64,000 nucleotides of DNA from Liolophura sinensis (GCF_032854445.1 NC_088295.1:28819385-28883384), one strand, 5' to 3'. Positions 48,569 to 63,310 are shown, counted from the stretch's first letter. The notes: generated by a model from the letters alone, not told the origin. Made by a program: numbers and translations.

Positions 48569-50559
48569 TAGTCACCAGATTAACTTTTGTTAACTTTTGG
48601 TGCAGTATTCACTAATTTACAGCAACAAAATTTAATAGTCCCACGAGTGTTAAGAACAGGGGCAATAACTCTGACCTGTAATACCACATGTTTAAATTGT
48701 CCAAGTTCATAGCACTTCGTAGGAAATCTGTGCAAGTCTTACCTGAAAGCAGTAAAGTTGAATTCCTCATAAAGTTTTTAGCTGAAGAATATTGTTTCCT
48801 TAACCTTTGACAATGAAAAAAAATTAACACAGCACATATACAGTGTATTATGTGTAAACAGTTTTGATTTGACAGAGATACAGACATCTAATACATTAGG
48901 CCTAGTGGAGTTTGGGGAGCCATTGTAGTTGACTTGATTAATTTTATTCATATGTAAGAATGCTACACAAATATGGCTATCATGATAATTCAGTCAGGTA
49001 GAAAAATTAATCTGCAGATAATTAAATGTAATCTTCATCGCAACTAGGGTTGATTCAGTCGCACAAGTTGTACCTCTTTTAATTCAATTTTGATACCCTT
49101 TATAAATGAAGAGCTGGATCAAGTTGATTTGGATTTGTCACTATTGGTTATGGTTGTTGGATCTTCACATTACAATGAGCGTCTCATTTTCTACACATTA
49201 CGTAATGGTGACTGTAGACTAACTGATATTGACACCTCTTCAAGTGGTTGACACTTGGCAGTCTTTCAGTCTCCGATCACCCGCATTTTCACGTCATCGG
49301 CTGATCTGTCACAACAACAAAGAATGCACAGGTCTGTGAAAGGTGCATTGACTCTGCTGGTGCAGTCTGATAGTTACAGGGTGATCTGTTAAGAATACTG
49401 GGTAAGGAGAGTCCAGTTTGCCTGAGGTAGCTAGACCCTTATTGTAGCTCGTATTATTGTGCGTGCTGACTGACTCCACAACCACTATGGAATTACCCAT
49501 TGACAGCCATGAAAGGGTAAGTGGACATGCAGTGCAATCAGGTATTAATTGGTCAGCAGAAAGGGTGGCGACTTTCCCACTGACCACTACAATAGTCTTT
49601 TCACTCCCCCCAAGCTAACCCTGTTTTGTTTTCATTACCACTTGACATTTTTTCACCCTTATTTGCGACCATGCCTGAGTAAACTCTGTCAGGGTGTATT
49701 AGTGACTTGGTGACACAGACAGAAGAGCCATTGAATTGTGGCTTATTAAGGCTAAATGTTTTGCAGCTCTGTTTTATTTTTCTTTCATCTTTTTATGTTT
49801 ATGCTGACCCTTCCATGTTGATAGGGTGAAAAGTACTAGTATATGTATACTGGTAGATAAACCGGAAAATAAAAATGCCCCCATTGCTGTAGGGAGAGGC
49901 TAGGCTTACCCCTTTGACCTGTGAATACTTTACTATATACCATACAATTTGCAAGTCCATGTTGTCAAGTTTAAGGACAGGAGTGATATTGATTTCATGA
50001 GCCTGAAATGAACGCCTCATGTGACAGCTGTGGACCATGCTCTGGCTGGTGTTGTGCCCTGTGAACCTATCACTATGAGGAGTTTATGGATGTTTACTTA
50101 TATTTATTATGAAAGCTTAATACCTCAGTGAAAGTACATGTAGCTAAGACTTTGAATTAGAATTTCTGTTCAAAATTTGTTTCAAAATTTAAGGGGGCTA
50201 ACTTTAGCCAATATATACAAAAAGAATTCAGGTTAAATTAAATAACCCCCAACACTAAAAGTATACATTTGAACCTTTCTTTGTGAACATCTCAGCTCAA
50301 GTTGTGAGATTAGTATGTAAGTTAGAAGCAACATGCTCTATGTTATAATTAGCACACATGCTCAAAAAAACAATAAATGAATACATAAATTAAAAAAGCC
50401 AAACATTAATTGTGTAAAAGCTGATATAATTTCGTTTTAAAAATTCATGACTTGATTGGGGAAAAAAGGCTGGAGTTTTTAGATGGAGTATATGAGGATG
50501 ATTTTCTGACACTTTATACTTGTTCTGAATGGATTATGATTATGTTGTATTGAAGGAAA

Positions 50560-50621
50560 TCCTCCCTAGAACAGGCAAGTACCTCCTAGAACAGGCAAGT
50601 ACCTCCTAGAACAGACAAGTA
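50560..50621. repeat. 20-bp tandem repeat, 3 copies
   Basis: CCTAGAACAGGCAAGTACCT is repeated about three times, the last copy with GACAAG. It is a minor local duplication. Confidence 0.9.
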
Positions 50622-53600
50622 CATCACTGTCTTTTGTATTGCTCCAAAAGTGTTCAGTCTTGAAGACTCTATTGCTTTGGAAACTTTCTATGACTTTCAG
50701 AATAACAAGTTGCAGTGATGAGAAACAACAGTAAATAGCTTTTCCACATTTATTCTTTAGTGAGCAGTGGTCGTAGATTATGTTAAAATAGTGCTGAATG
50801 ATATCTGTCAAATGTTAGATTTCTTGGTAATTATCAATTATTTTTATTATCAGTTGTTTTATGGTGTTAAAGAACAACATAATGTAGTACTTGCATTAAT
50901 GACATTCTCATGCGGAGATTATGTCATTAAAGGCTAAAGATATTCATGTCCAAATCACATGCTAAGCCTAACTGCTAAATGTGACATATACTTCCCGTTA
51001 TTTCATGTCCATTATTCCTTAGTGCATTATAGATGTTGACCTTTGATTGGTCAATATGGCCTCAGAGTGGGCAAATAACTTGACCAGTACTAACCCATTG
51101 TGTCATCAACAGCACTGCCTAGCTGTCACTCCCAGACTGGCTGTTGTGTTTACTGAGTCAACAGCCCTGGTCACTCGGCCGTAAACAACTGGTACATTGT
51201 ATGTGGTTACTCATGTGAAACAGTCAATGAGAAGCGTAAAAGGTGTGAATATTCATGTCCAAACAGATCCAAATTGGATCAAACAATTCAGCACTGGCTC
51301 AATATTGAAATTTGTTTGTGGTGAATAAGGCATTGATAACAATAAGAGGTGTAAGTGATTGTGGTACTTGGAGCATTGGGCATACATATCATGTGCTGAC
51401 TGGGATCTGCCAGGGGTAGTCTCACCTCATCCAGATAAGGTAGGGACGCAGAACCAAGCAAGCTGCTGACAGAGCCTCCTTTTCACGTCTTGACATACCT
51501 GTATTGTTTATTTAGTGACACCTGTCAGGTGTGGCTGATCAACATTTCCCGTTAACTGAGGGTACCTGGTCAAGGCCCTCGTTTGTCTCACCAGCAGGTG
51601 GATCTGCAGACAGATAAGGCTGTTTTTTTTTCTGGATTGACCTACAGTTCTGCTGCATTCTCCGTCACCTTAAGGCAGGTGACGGGGCACATGCGGCAGA
51701 ACATCACAGTGATTGAAAGCAGTGATGCTGAACAGTAAACCCCCCCTCTTAACAGCGTCTGTTTTTCCTGTGAGTCGTTTACCCTAACACTGATATAGGT
51801 CAGTAAGACTGAACACAACCTGGTGGAATTTACATTGGCTGTCAAGCTTGTGTTGGACTGGAGGTTTGACTGTCTCTAACAGACGAGTTCAGAGGGAAAA
51901 AATACAGCCAGCGCCTTGCTTAGCTGCTAATGACACTACCTCAGTACAAAAGGAGAGTGGTAACCTTTTGAACCACTTGTTTGTGATGATGGTACATTTG
52001 CTCTGCGGTACTTCAGAAGTGAACCTGGCACGTGTTATATGAACCTGCCATTCATCACAGCGTATGCCTCACATCAGTCTGTGCTAATGTGTTTTGGGGC
52101 TATATTCTGCAGCACAAAACCGTAACACCTCAGAGTCTTTGTGCAGGTGCTCTTTACAACATTCCTGGCAAAGTGTGGATTTTGAGGCAAATGCATTTTA
52201 TTGCTGAGGAATATTTCTTATTTAGATACAGAATTGCCTATTAGTAAGGTTACGTGAGAGACCCAACACCTGAGTGTTTTTACCTGTCACAGTGAGATAG
52301 CCCAGACTTCTGGCAGAGTTTTAAGGTAACATCGTAACATGGCTCTGTCACTTCTTTCTCCCTGGGGAAGGGGTGTGCGCATCTAATACTCATGTGTCAC
52401 AGGTTACATGGGGTAAGCATTTGGAAAGGTCTTCCCCAGACCCTGTTATTTGGGTTCCTGTAAGTTTATCATTTGCCTCACCTATGTGATTACCTGTTGC
52501 CTTGTTAAGAACAAAGGATGGATATACTGGGGATATTTGTCAACACACCTGTTGTCATTGGGACATATCCAAGAAAATGTGGTACGTATTTATGTTTATG
52601 GTTAACATTTCTTATTTTCATTACTACATTTAGATTCAGCACTACCAAAGATTTATGTTTTAAATTAGTATTTGCCTTTGTCACACTAAGTTTTGTAGTC
52701 AATGTGAAAATAAATCCTAAATCGGGCATGTTGTAATCATTTTTATTATCTTTTCATGAAAGAGATAAGCTCTTGTTTTCTGCCTTATTATTATCCTTTT
52801 AAATATTAGTTGTTTTGGTACAAAAGCTGCGTTAAAAATTAGTGAATGTAACGTATGACTTCTTCATTTAATATTGTCAGATTGTTTATGTGCCATCTTT
52901 CTTGTGGTTTGAAGTAGTTATATTCTGATTCATTATAAAAATATTTTGGTACATCCTGAGTAAGCGGAAATAACCAATTACATAAAATATATATTAGTTA
53001 TGCTCATAAATCAGAGTATGTTATTTACATATTCAGGGTATTAGATGGAAAGGTGACATCTGGGTGTCATAGTATAACTTGTCTTTACACTTTTTAAGTC
53101 AGTTTTTATCGGTTTAATCTTGCAATGGGGAAATTAGGATTAAATCCCCAACAATTAAACATTTTGTCATTGGAAGACACCAACGCAAAACTTGTATACT
53201 CATGTATATGGTAATATGCTTAATGATAATTAGCTTGATTAAATCTGATCTATTTTTCTGCGTGTGTACGTTGAAGGCACTACACAGGTCTGTGATTATG
53301 TTTAGGTAGTGTTATATGTGTTGATGTATATAAAACTGATTAGATTATCATTATTGTTGTTTTCATCTTAGCCTGATCAGATCTGATGCACAGGTCTATG
53401 AATTGTTACCTATCTCTTAAAAGTTGTCATTTTAAGAAGTATACTATGAATTAGTATTCTTCGTGCATTGAAAATCACCACCATATTGCTGAAATATTGC
53501 CGGTTCAAATCTTTAGGTAGGAAATTTGTACATTTTGTAGCTCTGACTGCTTGTGAACTTTGGTGTAGCCAGCAATTTTGGTTGTATGACTGTTTGAAGA

Positions 53601-53659
53601 CCACTTGATCTTCCACCAATATAAGTGTGTCATTAACTGACCAAAGGTCAGTGCATATA

Positions 53660-53760
53660 GTTTACCCCAGGCACTCCTGTTTCCTCAACTTATAAAACTC
53701 TGCCATCATCAGAGTGAAACATTCTTGATTATTACAATAAACAACAGTCAAATATAACTG
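53660..53760 (+). mobile_element. Degenerate SINE 3'-end relic
   Basis: GTTTACCCCAGGCACTCCTG, TTTCCTCAACTTATAAAACT, GTGAAACATTCTTGATTA and ACAGTCAAATATAA follow the order of the SINE tail at 61300-61410 with many substitutions. An old copy. Confidence 0.6.
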
Positions 53761-54289
53761 AGTGAAGTACATGGCCTCCAGATTGCTTCAAGTGTACATA
53801 AAGTTAAAAATAAGATGTCTCCAATGAATGGTCCAGAAATGTTTCAAATTATTTTCTTAAATTTTATTTCTTACCAAGAAATTCCACAAAAGGAATAGTT
53901 TAGTTTTTTGAAACCATATTTTCCAAAGTTTTATTTATTTTTCTTTCTCACTATTTTTAGCCCCCAAAATTCCAACTTCATTAGAGTTCATCAGATATTG
54001 TGTTTATGTGTATGTATGCACACATACACACATGTAGTTTCGGCTGTAAATCCTGTTTGTGTCCTGCTGTAAGGGTTTTACAAAGTATGGGATGTAAACC
54101 AAGCAACAGGTATCCATTTATGCCTTGTGTCTATTACACATGCATACATGTACCTGTTAACTTCTTCATCAGTTTTGTATCACGCAGCTCATACAACACA
54201 TGATTTGACTTGATTTTAACAAGAGAGCTTAAACATGTTAAAGGCTGAAACATTGAAAGCTACAAAGAAGTTTATCAGCTTTCTACTTG

Positions 54290-54590
54290 GGGTGTGAAAA
54301 TGGGATTAAACTATGGTTTTTGTTAAAGCCCAAGCAGTTAGTCCAGAAATAAAGTAACCTGTTGTGATGATGTCAGCTGTGATCAGTAGCTGTCAAAACA
54401 ACTTTTTTGGGGAGAGAGTCCCGGTTTGGTGCTCTGCGACGTCCATTGATGACGTGATTTCCGTATATTTCCGACCATTGACAGAAAATAAGCATATAAA
54501 ATAAGGGTACTTCATCATGTTAATTGAAAATGAGCTCTTTGTTTTATAGTACGTTTTCATGTATCCTTTAAGTAGCTGGACAATAAGGAC
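54290..54590. repeat. Dispersed repeat family 2, copy 2 (partner at 41440)
   Basis: Contains AGTCCAGAAATAAAGTAACC, CCGACCATTGACAGAAAATA-AGCATA and TTTTCATGTATCCTTTAAGT, matching 41440-41960 in order. It abuts the 17-bp minisatellite at 54610. Confidence 0.5.
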
Positions 54591-54609
54591 TGTACTGAGT
54601 GCAGACTGT

Positions 54610-55033
54610 AGTATGTATTCCACTGGAGTGTGTATTCCGCTGGAGTGTGTATTCCACTGGAGTGTGTATTCCACTGGAGTCTGTATTCCACAGGAGTGTG
54701 TATTCCGCTGGAGTGTGTATTCCGCTGGAGTGTGTATTCCACTGGAGTCTGTATTCCACTGGAGTGTGTTTATTCCACTGGAGTATGTATTCCACTGTGT
54801 GTATTCCGCTGGAGTCTGTATTCCACTGGAGTCTGTATTCCACTGGAGTCTGTATTCCACTGGAGTCTGTATTCCACTGGAGTCTGTATTCCGCTGGAGT
54901 CTGTATTCCACTGGAGTGTGTATTCCACTGGAGTGTGTATTCCACTGGAGTGTTTATTCCACTTTAGTGTGTATTCCAGTGGAGTGTGTATTCCGCTGGA
55001 GTGTGTATTCCGCTGGAGTGTGTATTCCGCTGT
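54610..55033. repeat. 17-bp minisatellite, about 25 units
   Basis: The unit is GTGTGTATTCCACTGGA with common variants CA/CG in the middle and GTG/CTG at the start. A few units gain or lose bases, for example near 54765 and 54795. Because 17 is not a multiple of three and the unit lacks stops, all forward frames and some reverse frames are open; these are not genes. Confidence 0.95.
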
Positions 55034-56149
55034 ATAAGATTATGTTCTTGTATTTGAGGCAACATCTTACTATTATGACGGGAGTAAACAGTACATGTGT
55101 TATAAAAAATTTGAATTTTTATTTTTTATTGAATGGTACTACTTTCTACCAGGTATAATATGAAAAATTCATCCAGATGGTTTTTTACTATCAGAAGGAA
55201 GGACTTGTTTATCATGGAGATTTCTGTGTCTATTTTTATAATTAGATAACTACACGTACTGGTAAGGATGTAAATTTACATCTAATAAACAGTTCCGCCA
55301 TTGTCTTCCTTGTAAAACTGGTACGAATATGCTCCATATTTCATTGACAGTCTACAAGTGTAGCCTGTCCAGCAATTTGTCGTGCTATCAGTTGTCATGT
55401 TAACACCTACGAGAATCCTGTAGCAATTATATTTACACCCACGTGTTTTTTCCCATCACTCAGTACAGATAAATGATAGCTGTGTGTGTCATTTTCCTGA
55501 TACACTGATAAATGTATACCTTATAAGGGAAGGCAATTCTGTTTTGTTGTCTCAGCATTTTTCTGTAAGGCTTTAATCATATCTCTAAAATATCTTTGCT
55601 CATTTACTCTCATCTTAAAAATGGCCAACCTGTATGGTCCGGATGGGTTGTCAAATGTAAATTCTTGAAAAATAATATTAAATCTACTGACAAAGATGCA
55701 TTGGTTTTTTGTTATCAAACAAAAGCTTTCATATACAAGTGAAGATTGCTTACACAAATACATTCACTTGTACTATTGAGATCATACCATGTACTTGGTT
55801 TAGTTTTGAGCTCAGTATATACAAAGCCTGATACATTGTTAAACTAATGTTACCAATTATTGTTCAGAGCTATTAATTATCAAAAAAGGTAATAAAAATG
55901 TTGAAAAGTTTGATTGTAATTATTGCTATAAGAAAATAACCTCATATAGCAGCCTTTGTTCATATAAATTGTATAGAATCATTCCTTTTGTTTTCTTATT
56001 AGAACTGCTGTAAAGGAAAATTAATGTAATTTACTTGTAATTACTTTGTGTAACAATATATGTACACATTTATGAAGATAAATTATGCTCTGGTATTCAT
56101 AGTCATTTCGTTCCTGTTTTTGACTTCTTCTGTAATTTGTTTCTTACAT

Positions 56150-56280
56150 GTAATACTGTATGTACATGTACACATTTAGGTGTATTATGACAGTTTGTAT
56201 AGATGTACATATTCAGATGTATTATGACAGCTTGCATACATGTACATGTACATATTCAGGTGTATTATGATAGCTTATAA
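56150..56280. repeat. ~50-bp tandem repeat, 3 units, with ACATGTAC palindromes
   Basis: Three units contain TGTACATATTCAGGTGTAT and TATGACAGCTT, differing mainly in the number of ACATGT steps. Confidence 0.85.
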
Positions 56281-58884
56281 CTTACTGTCTTGGTAAAATG
56301 TACAGATTTTAACTTTTTTTTTATTAAATAAAAAAACATTAAAAATCAAAGACGGTATCACTAAGAAGACAACTTAAAACTATGCATAAATATACTTATC
56401 CAACTCGAATTACAACACTGATTGCTGGAATAACTCTTTATACCCATGAGTGAAAGATTACTGAAATAATGTTCCCAAAACTTCCTTCCTTCTGGTGAAA
56501 ATCAGGGAAAAAAGGTGATGTGACGTCAGAGTTCCAAGATACCATCAGTATGGCTCATAAAACCCACCATAGTATTCAAATATTTGAATGCCTTTCAACA
56601 CTCTCCAAAAAATCTGAAAAACTAAATGAAACTATTTTTACACATAGTTTTCAGTTGTCTTCATGATGAACCTTACTTCATATTTTAGCTTTCTTTTACT
56701 TTAAAGGTGTTATTTTAAGGCTTGTTCATTCTGAGCATGGTGTTAAAGTACAGTATGGGCTTCATTTTCATATTCAAGATGTATATTACATTGGTGATCA
56801 TTCTTTTAAAAAGAATGCTAGAGAAGTTTAACTCCTTCCTTATTTATTGAATACTGCATTATACAAGCTGTTGCTTAAAACCCTACCACGTGACTCAACG
56901 TTTGTGGTTTACCTGTGAGGTTGTCTAATCATATGTCTACTAAGGTTGACAACTGGAGCAAGGTCATGTTTTAGTCTCCAGTCTAGTGAGACAATACAAC
57001 ACTCACGTCAGTAACCAGGTGCATCAGCACATAATTTCTGCTTAAAATTGACTGATGTATGGACATGTATGGACATTTATCTGTATGCTAGATTCATGTG
57101 GCGTTCTCAGTGTCTAAATAACAACACACATGCGGAAATGCATGGTTATTCCATACATACACATCAGGACATTTAATGAGTGCAGCTAACTTGATCCTGT
57201 TTAAGTTGACATGTATTTGCATGGGAAATCATTAAGAGTGCATGTAAATAGACAACTTGTATCATGCAATGTAGTTATAAATCATCTGCCTGGTACATGT
57301 ACTAAAAAAGGATCGGTAAAGAAAGGCAATAAGAAATTGAATGTATAGTAAAACTGACACTTCCTTACTTTGGTGAATATAAACAATTAATTAAAATCTA
57401 TTAACATTAAAAAAAATTGTTGCAAAAGTTAGATATTATATAATTTCTGATCAGTATTTAATAACATCGGCAATTATTAAAGTGGCCAACAGCATTGGTA
57501 AGGACTATATATACTGTTCCACAGGTGAATTAATTAGGTACAGAGTGAATAATAACATTTAAGCCTTCAAACTTATCAATTAATTTTGTTTTTCTTTGAA
57601 AGAAAGGATAATGCTTATAGCTGATAGTGAGTAATGTAGATCATTAATTTTAGCTGGCAAATATGTCAAAATGGAATGTACACCTGTCTTGTCAATTAGT
57701 GTACGTTTTGTTCCCATACTTTGATGTGCTTCCTGTAGAATTTTTTAATATTGTGTTTTTCAATAATAAGGATATAAACATTTGCTATGAAACTATTTCG
57801 AATGATTTGGATACCTGCCAGATTAATTATATAGTATGTATTTAATTTTCTAAACAGCTCAAATTAGATTAACTTGTACTTTGTTTCTATCAAACATGTC
57901 AAAGGATTATGCATGGAGTTACATGTAGTTTTAATCAGCTTGTATCTAATGAGGCATAAGGCCCCAAAACACTTAACAGTGTTTGTAATAGCGAGGAAGA
58001 ATTAAGTACAATGCTGTTCCCTACAGTTTATTTTGACACAGTTTGGTTTATTTTTGAGGCAGGAATGCACAAAACACTAAAGCTGTTGTATACACCTGTA
58101 ATTTGAGTCCTGTTGAATGTGCACAGCTTGAGCTGACAAGGCAATATGGTTTACACCTGCGAACAAGCTTAAAATGTATCATTAAACAAAAGAAATAGGC
58201 ATAGCAATCTGTGTGATGTATGATGTAATGTGCTCAGGTGCCTTTGTTTCTTGTGCACAATAGTACATTATATGCAGGTATAGACGTGTGAAAATGAAGT
58301 CAGGTAAAAAAAAATTATGAGGTTATAGAACTGTGTTGTCTTTGATGTCTTAAAATGTATGCATGATTCAAACTTCACGCTGGAAATGATGGATTTATAC
58401 CAGGTTTTAACTAATGTCCTGAATTGCTTCAGAGAGTTCATAATTACATATACTGAGTTAAATTTCCACTTGTCAGCTGTCTTAATGACTTCTAAATGTA
58501 TAACTAAAAGTTACAATTATTTGAGCATGTGTTCTGAAACTCACAAAGATTCAGTGATTGAGTGATCTGAAGTGATTCACCAGTCTAGTCTGCTGTGTAA
58601 AGCCTCCCCTGGATTAATGATAGCTTTGTATCACAAAGATTGTCTTTGTAAGATAGGGGTTTGCCCCAAGGGTTTACTTGGTTTAATTTTCTGAGCACAT
58701 GTTGTATAAATTATATTTGCAAATGTTTAATCTGGATTCTTACAATACAGTAACCATTGTTTGTTAATGCTCAGTAATTATCAAACTTTTCCTCGTTGGC
58801 TTGTACTTCTAAAGCTAGTGAAAATTTTACAGAGAAGCTATCTCATTGTAGTGCACTCTGAATTCTTCTAATCTTTTAGGACAG

Positions 58885-59135
58885 GGGGCCTTCGTGGCTC
58901 AGATAGTTAGCGCACTAGCACAGCGTAATGACCCAGGAGTCCCTCACCAACGCAGTCGCTGTGAGTTCAACTCCAGCTCATGCTGGCTTCCTCTCCGGCC
59001 GTAAGTGGGATGGTCGTGGGTTTCCCCCGGGCTCTGCCCAGTTTCCACCCACCATAATGCTGACTGCCATCGTATAAGTGAAATATTCTTGAGTACGTCG
59101 TAAAACACCAATGAAATAAAAATCAATCAAACAAA
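58885..59135 (+). mobile_element. Near-complete SINE with perfect 12-bp target-site duplication
   Basis: Head GGGGGCCTTCGTGGCTCAG, box-B-like GTGAGTTCAACTCC, body GCTGGCTTCCTCTCCGGCCG and tail ATTCTTGAGTACGTCG are all present. About 22 bp are missing between GTAAGTGGGA and TGGTCGTGGG. CTTTTAGGACAG at 58873-58884 and 59136-59147 is identical on both sides. Confidence 0.95.
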
Positions 59136-61156
59136 CTTTTAGGACAGATATTAGCAGTGCTGAGAGTAAAGAATAAAAATGAAAATCTCTCTCTTTGTTT
59201 TTTTTTCTTGGAAAAGTAAAGATATGAATATGTTGTACATTAGATGTGAAAAAAAAAGAGACTAAATATTCCTGCTATAATTACATATATATTGGCTGAA
59301 AAGAGCAGAGCAAGTGTCCCCAAAATTAGAAGAATTAAGGTAGATTTGCAAGACAGATCATGACAGTTTGCAGTGGGTGCAAGTGTATTCATCTAATACA
59401 GAAAAGCTGTATATTGTATGATGCTACGTTTATCGTTTGCTTTTTTCCACTTTCCAAACGTTTTAGCCCATAATACATTACAGGTTTGGACAGTGACGTC
59501 ATTATGGCGTAGAGTTATTGGCAAAGGATTATATTTAGTTGTTAAGAGTGTTTCAGTGGTATATATGTGGTTCTGCATAGAACTCTTGACAGACAGATGT
59601 TCCACCCACCAATTTCCTGTTCACAGAGGTAAATAGCAGTGAAAATAAGCAGAAACACGAAGTACATGTATATATAGTTTCTCACTCTTAGTTTGAGTTA
59701 CAAGCTGTTTTTGTCAGCTTCTGTAAGTTGCCCTTTAGGACGTACTGTACTTTGTAGTTTATGTGATTTACTGTGTACAACAAACACTTGTACACAAGAA
59801 AAGTACATATGCACTGGTGGATTTCAAAAATCATGAATAAAGTAGGAAGCTAGGGCATCATGCAGTTTTGTTTATGCCACAGACAATTTTTATGCTCTGA
59901 TGTTCCTTTTTTTCAGTAACTAATAGAACTTTGCTATTTACACACATTGTGCATGCATTGACCAATTTATTAAGAATGTTTGCCAAAAGGCACATACAAT
60001 GTGTTTTTCTTACTTGTGGATATTTGTGTAAATGTCCATTGAGAACAGATGGTTTAATAATTGAATGTCAGGCAGTGCAGTTCAGTACTAGATGTTTCTG
60101 ATATCATTGTTCTGGTTCTCTTTCTCCTTTTGTTCCTGTAACTTGTAGTCCAGAGGCACTGATGGCATGGGGTATGGGTTTCAGGCAGCCTGTAATCTAT
60201 GCCTACCTGGGGGGCTTTGTGGGGGTTGGGGAGGGGGGGTGCTTACACATCATTCTGACATACTGGCGGTCACGCTCGTGCATTTTGTACAGGGTGCTGT
60301 GCTTGGTTCTTTATGCAAAAGTTTCTTCAACTGTCATTCCTGTTTCATTTCAGGGCAGATGTAGATATGTTCTTAGGACTTTTTTTTCTCCTGTGTATTA
60401 AGTATTCATGTATGTAAACTTCATAGACTCTGTTTATATTATTATTTAATATTCTCATGTAAACGAACATTTTTCAGAACGGTCTAAAATTTGAAAGAAA
60501 AATTTACCCACATTGTGTGAGTAATATATGGATGAGGTCCAATGTTTCTCGGGGATTGGATATGTCATTTACTAATGAAGTGACAAGTATATAATACAGT
60601 CTTAATATGCAGCTCCCAAATACGTATATGAAATGAGATTTCAGCACATTGCCTAAGGGTTACTGTACGGCTTTCGTCTGGAAAAGAGTCATGTTTTTAA
60701 TATGTTGAAAGTACTGTAATGTTCGACATTTATAACCTATGTTGAGTTTAATTTTCTACATGTTAGTTTAAATTAGTTGGACAGATTTATTATTTGTGGT
60801 CTTTTTTCATTTTTTATTGATGAGAATTTAATGATGACTACTGCTGCAACAGAGTCTATAAAGCCATGAGTGAAATACACGTCCGAGGACATGTATATCT
60901 ATAATCATACATGTAAGGATTTATGATTACATTGGCAGTTTCAAGGATATATGCATCTATATAAAATTCTAGTTACTGATACTGTAGATCTCTACATATA
61001 CATTTTGAATATACGGCTAGAGGCGTTTTCCTCAACATAGGCAGCCAAACGCCAGACCATTTTTGGTTGTCCACAAAGCAAGAGAAAAAAGGAGAGACTG
61101 TCTACCTGTGGCAGTCTTGCCGGTGAATTACTATAGGTTGTCTCTATTATGTTTTA

Positions 61157-61427
61157 GGGGCCTCCGTGGCTCAGTCGGTTAGCGCGCTAGCGCAGCGCAG
61201 TGACCCAGAAGCCTCTCACCAATGCGATCGCTGTGAGTTCAAGACCAGCTCATGCTGGCTTCCTCTCCGGACGTACGTGGGAAGGTCTGCCAGCAACCTG
61301 CGGATGGTCGTGGGTTTCCGCCGGGCTCTGCCCGGTTTCCACCCACCATAATGCTGGCTGCCGTCGTATAAGTGAAATATTCTTGAGTACGGCGTAAAGC
61401 ACCAATCAAAAAAAAAAAAAAAAAAAA
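61157..61427 (+). mobile_element. Complete tRNA-derived SINE (271 bp), best reference copy
   Basis: Begins GGGGCCTCCGTGGCTCAGTC with box A in GTGGCTCAGTCGGTTAGCGC and a box-B-like GTGAGTTCAAGACC, so RNA polymerase III promoter elements are recognisable. The tRNA-unrelated body runs through GCTGGCTTCCTCTCCGG and GGTCGTGGGTTTCC to ATTCTTGAGTACGGCG and an A-rich end. TCTATTATGTTTTA at 61143-61156 and 61428-61441 is an exact 14-bp duplication. The long uninterrupted A tail and intact flanks suggest this is the youngest copy in the window. I do not assign a named SINE family. Short open frames inside it are not genes. Confidence 0.95.
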
Positions 61428-63279
61428 TCTATTATGTTTTATGAACAGTGCAGACTGTGTGTTTTCCCACCTTGTTACCTTGGAACAGATAGACTTTTGT
61501 TACATCTATCTTACCAGGCTGACTTGGATTTCCTTGTAAAACTGGGTTTCTTTGATCCCAAACAAAGAGCAGTGAGCCTTAATAAAGTTGAATATCTTGT
61601 GCAAGTGATCATTTATGAATACAGTATGCAGCCGAGTACCAAGTGTGCATTCAGCCTTAGGCACAATGTGAGCTGTTTTATCCTTGCAGAAATTGCTCTT
61701 AAGGAATGCAAACATGAATCGTTATTTTGGGACAACTGGAGTGCAAATTAGTAAAAAGTTGAAGTGCATGTTTATGCTTGTATTTAAGTTACACATTCTT
61801 TAGGTAAAACTCCAATGGCTGTCACATATCTGGTTCAAATGTGGACAGTTTCTTAAATCCATGAAACATACATGTAGGTACCAAACTAAGACCAAGGCCA
61901 AACAACCCAAAATTAAGATGAGTCTGAATTTTTCAAAATTTGTATTATTGAATAATTTGATGCTGAAAAAGTATAATTTAAATACACTTATCAATTCCTC
62001 ATCAGTACTTTTCATATACTTGTTTATCTAGTATAAGACACAGTTCAAGAATGTTTTTTTTAAATAAAATTAACGTAAAATGGAAAAGATGCCCAAAGCA
62101 AAAAGCTATAAATATTTGTACATATTAGTTCAATTCCCATACCACCAGAATAATGGATGAGAACTGAAACACAATATCTTACAGACAAACTCCATCAGTT
62201 CACCATGGATGTATGATGTCTGATAGAGTGAGTTGTGTGTCAAGGGTTAGAACTATAAACGACAAGATTGAATCAAGTAAGTATTTGTTCCGGGTTATTC
62301 CAAAATGGTGGCAACAGTATACCTGTAGTATTGTCAAAATAGAATTAAGCCACAATCATTCATTCATGACAAAATGTAGTTAAGGCTAATTAACATACTA
62401 ACCTTCTGTACCGTGTCATTTGTACTAAGTTCTGCTGGTGCCAGCTAATTTCTATATCAGAGTGGTGACCCCTTTAACCATTGGTTATGAATTATCACCC
62501 TCACCCTGTGCCCTTCCTTCCTCTAAAAACAGTTCTTCATGTCCTTATCAGATGATGGTGTGATCAGATTTGATGGTAGATTAGCCCTAGTTCACTGCCT
62601 ACTGTGACATGTAATTACCTCAGCTTTACACTTCACCATGAAGTAAACATATCATTTTGTATGATACAGAAATAACTCTTCATGCATGCGTTCTTTTATT
62701 TGAAGTCAGTCATTTGGTAAAATGTTTTCATGTGATGTTAATACACAAAGGAAAGACATGAAGAAGAATGCTCTCACTTTCTCTGAGACTTCCCATTATC
62801 TTTGACCTTGTCTTTATCCTTTTAGTGTCTCTGAGTGGAATTTAAAAGTTTCCCTTGCCTATGAGTTTGAAAGACATCATATTCTAATTGGCATATACAG
62901 TCAGTTATGCAAATTTCTAAACAGGTTACGATATTACGATGCATGTAATTATAAACAGTTGGATGTTGTGCGCTGGAACTTCTAAACTGATCATCTCAGT
63001 ACATTGGGCTATGATAAGAAACTTGTAATGTGCTCAGTTTTCTTTTATCTTTAGAAGTATGACTTCACAGGGATATCACTGTTTTCTGTGATTTTGCCAT
63101 GCTTCAGCTTAGACGCTTTTCCTAGAATGATTTAAATCACCATCTAAACTTCACATTTCTTTGTTTTGTTTAGGAAAAATTAATACCAGATTATTACAAT
63201 TTACTTTCCATATTGCAGCATTGAAGCCATTGGATGTGTTTAGAATGTTAAAGTCTCTTTTTTCTCTCTCTTTTTAGCT

Positions 63280-63310
63280 CGCCTGTATAAAGTACAGGCG
63301 TAGCTTATGT
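63280..63310. other. Inverted repeat at left edge of terminal repeat region
   Basis: CGCCTGTA at 63283-63290 and TACAGGCG at 63296-63303 (positions approximate by 1) are exact reverse complements with a 5-nt loop. AGCTCGCCTGTA...TACAGGCG followed by AGCTTATG resembles the start of a dispersed molluscan repeat as I recall it; this is not verified. Confidence 0.5.

Noticed and set aside
54393-55158. Open frames of 120-200 codons over the 17-bp array
   Set aside because: The stop-poor 17-bp unit explains every one of them.
59590-59625. Possible 36-bp phase-1 micro-exon between TTGACAG and GTAAAT
   Set aside because: Phase fits but the peptide (DRCSTHQFPVHR) has no recognised homology, and such pairs of weak sites are common by chance.
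61166-61397. Short open frames within the complete SINE
   Set aside because: Non-coding RNA polymerase III type element; the frames are incidental.
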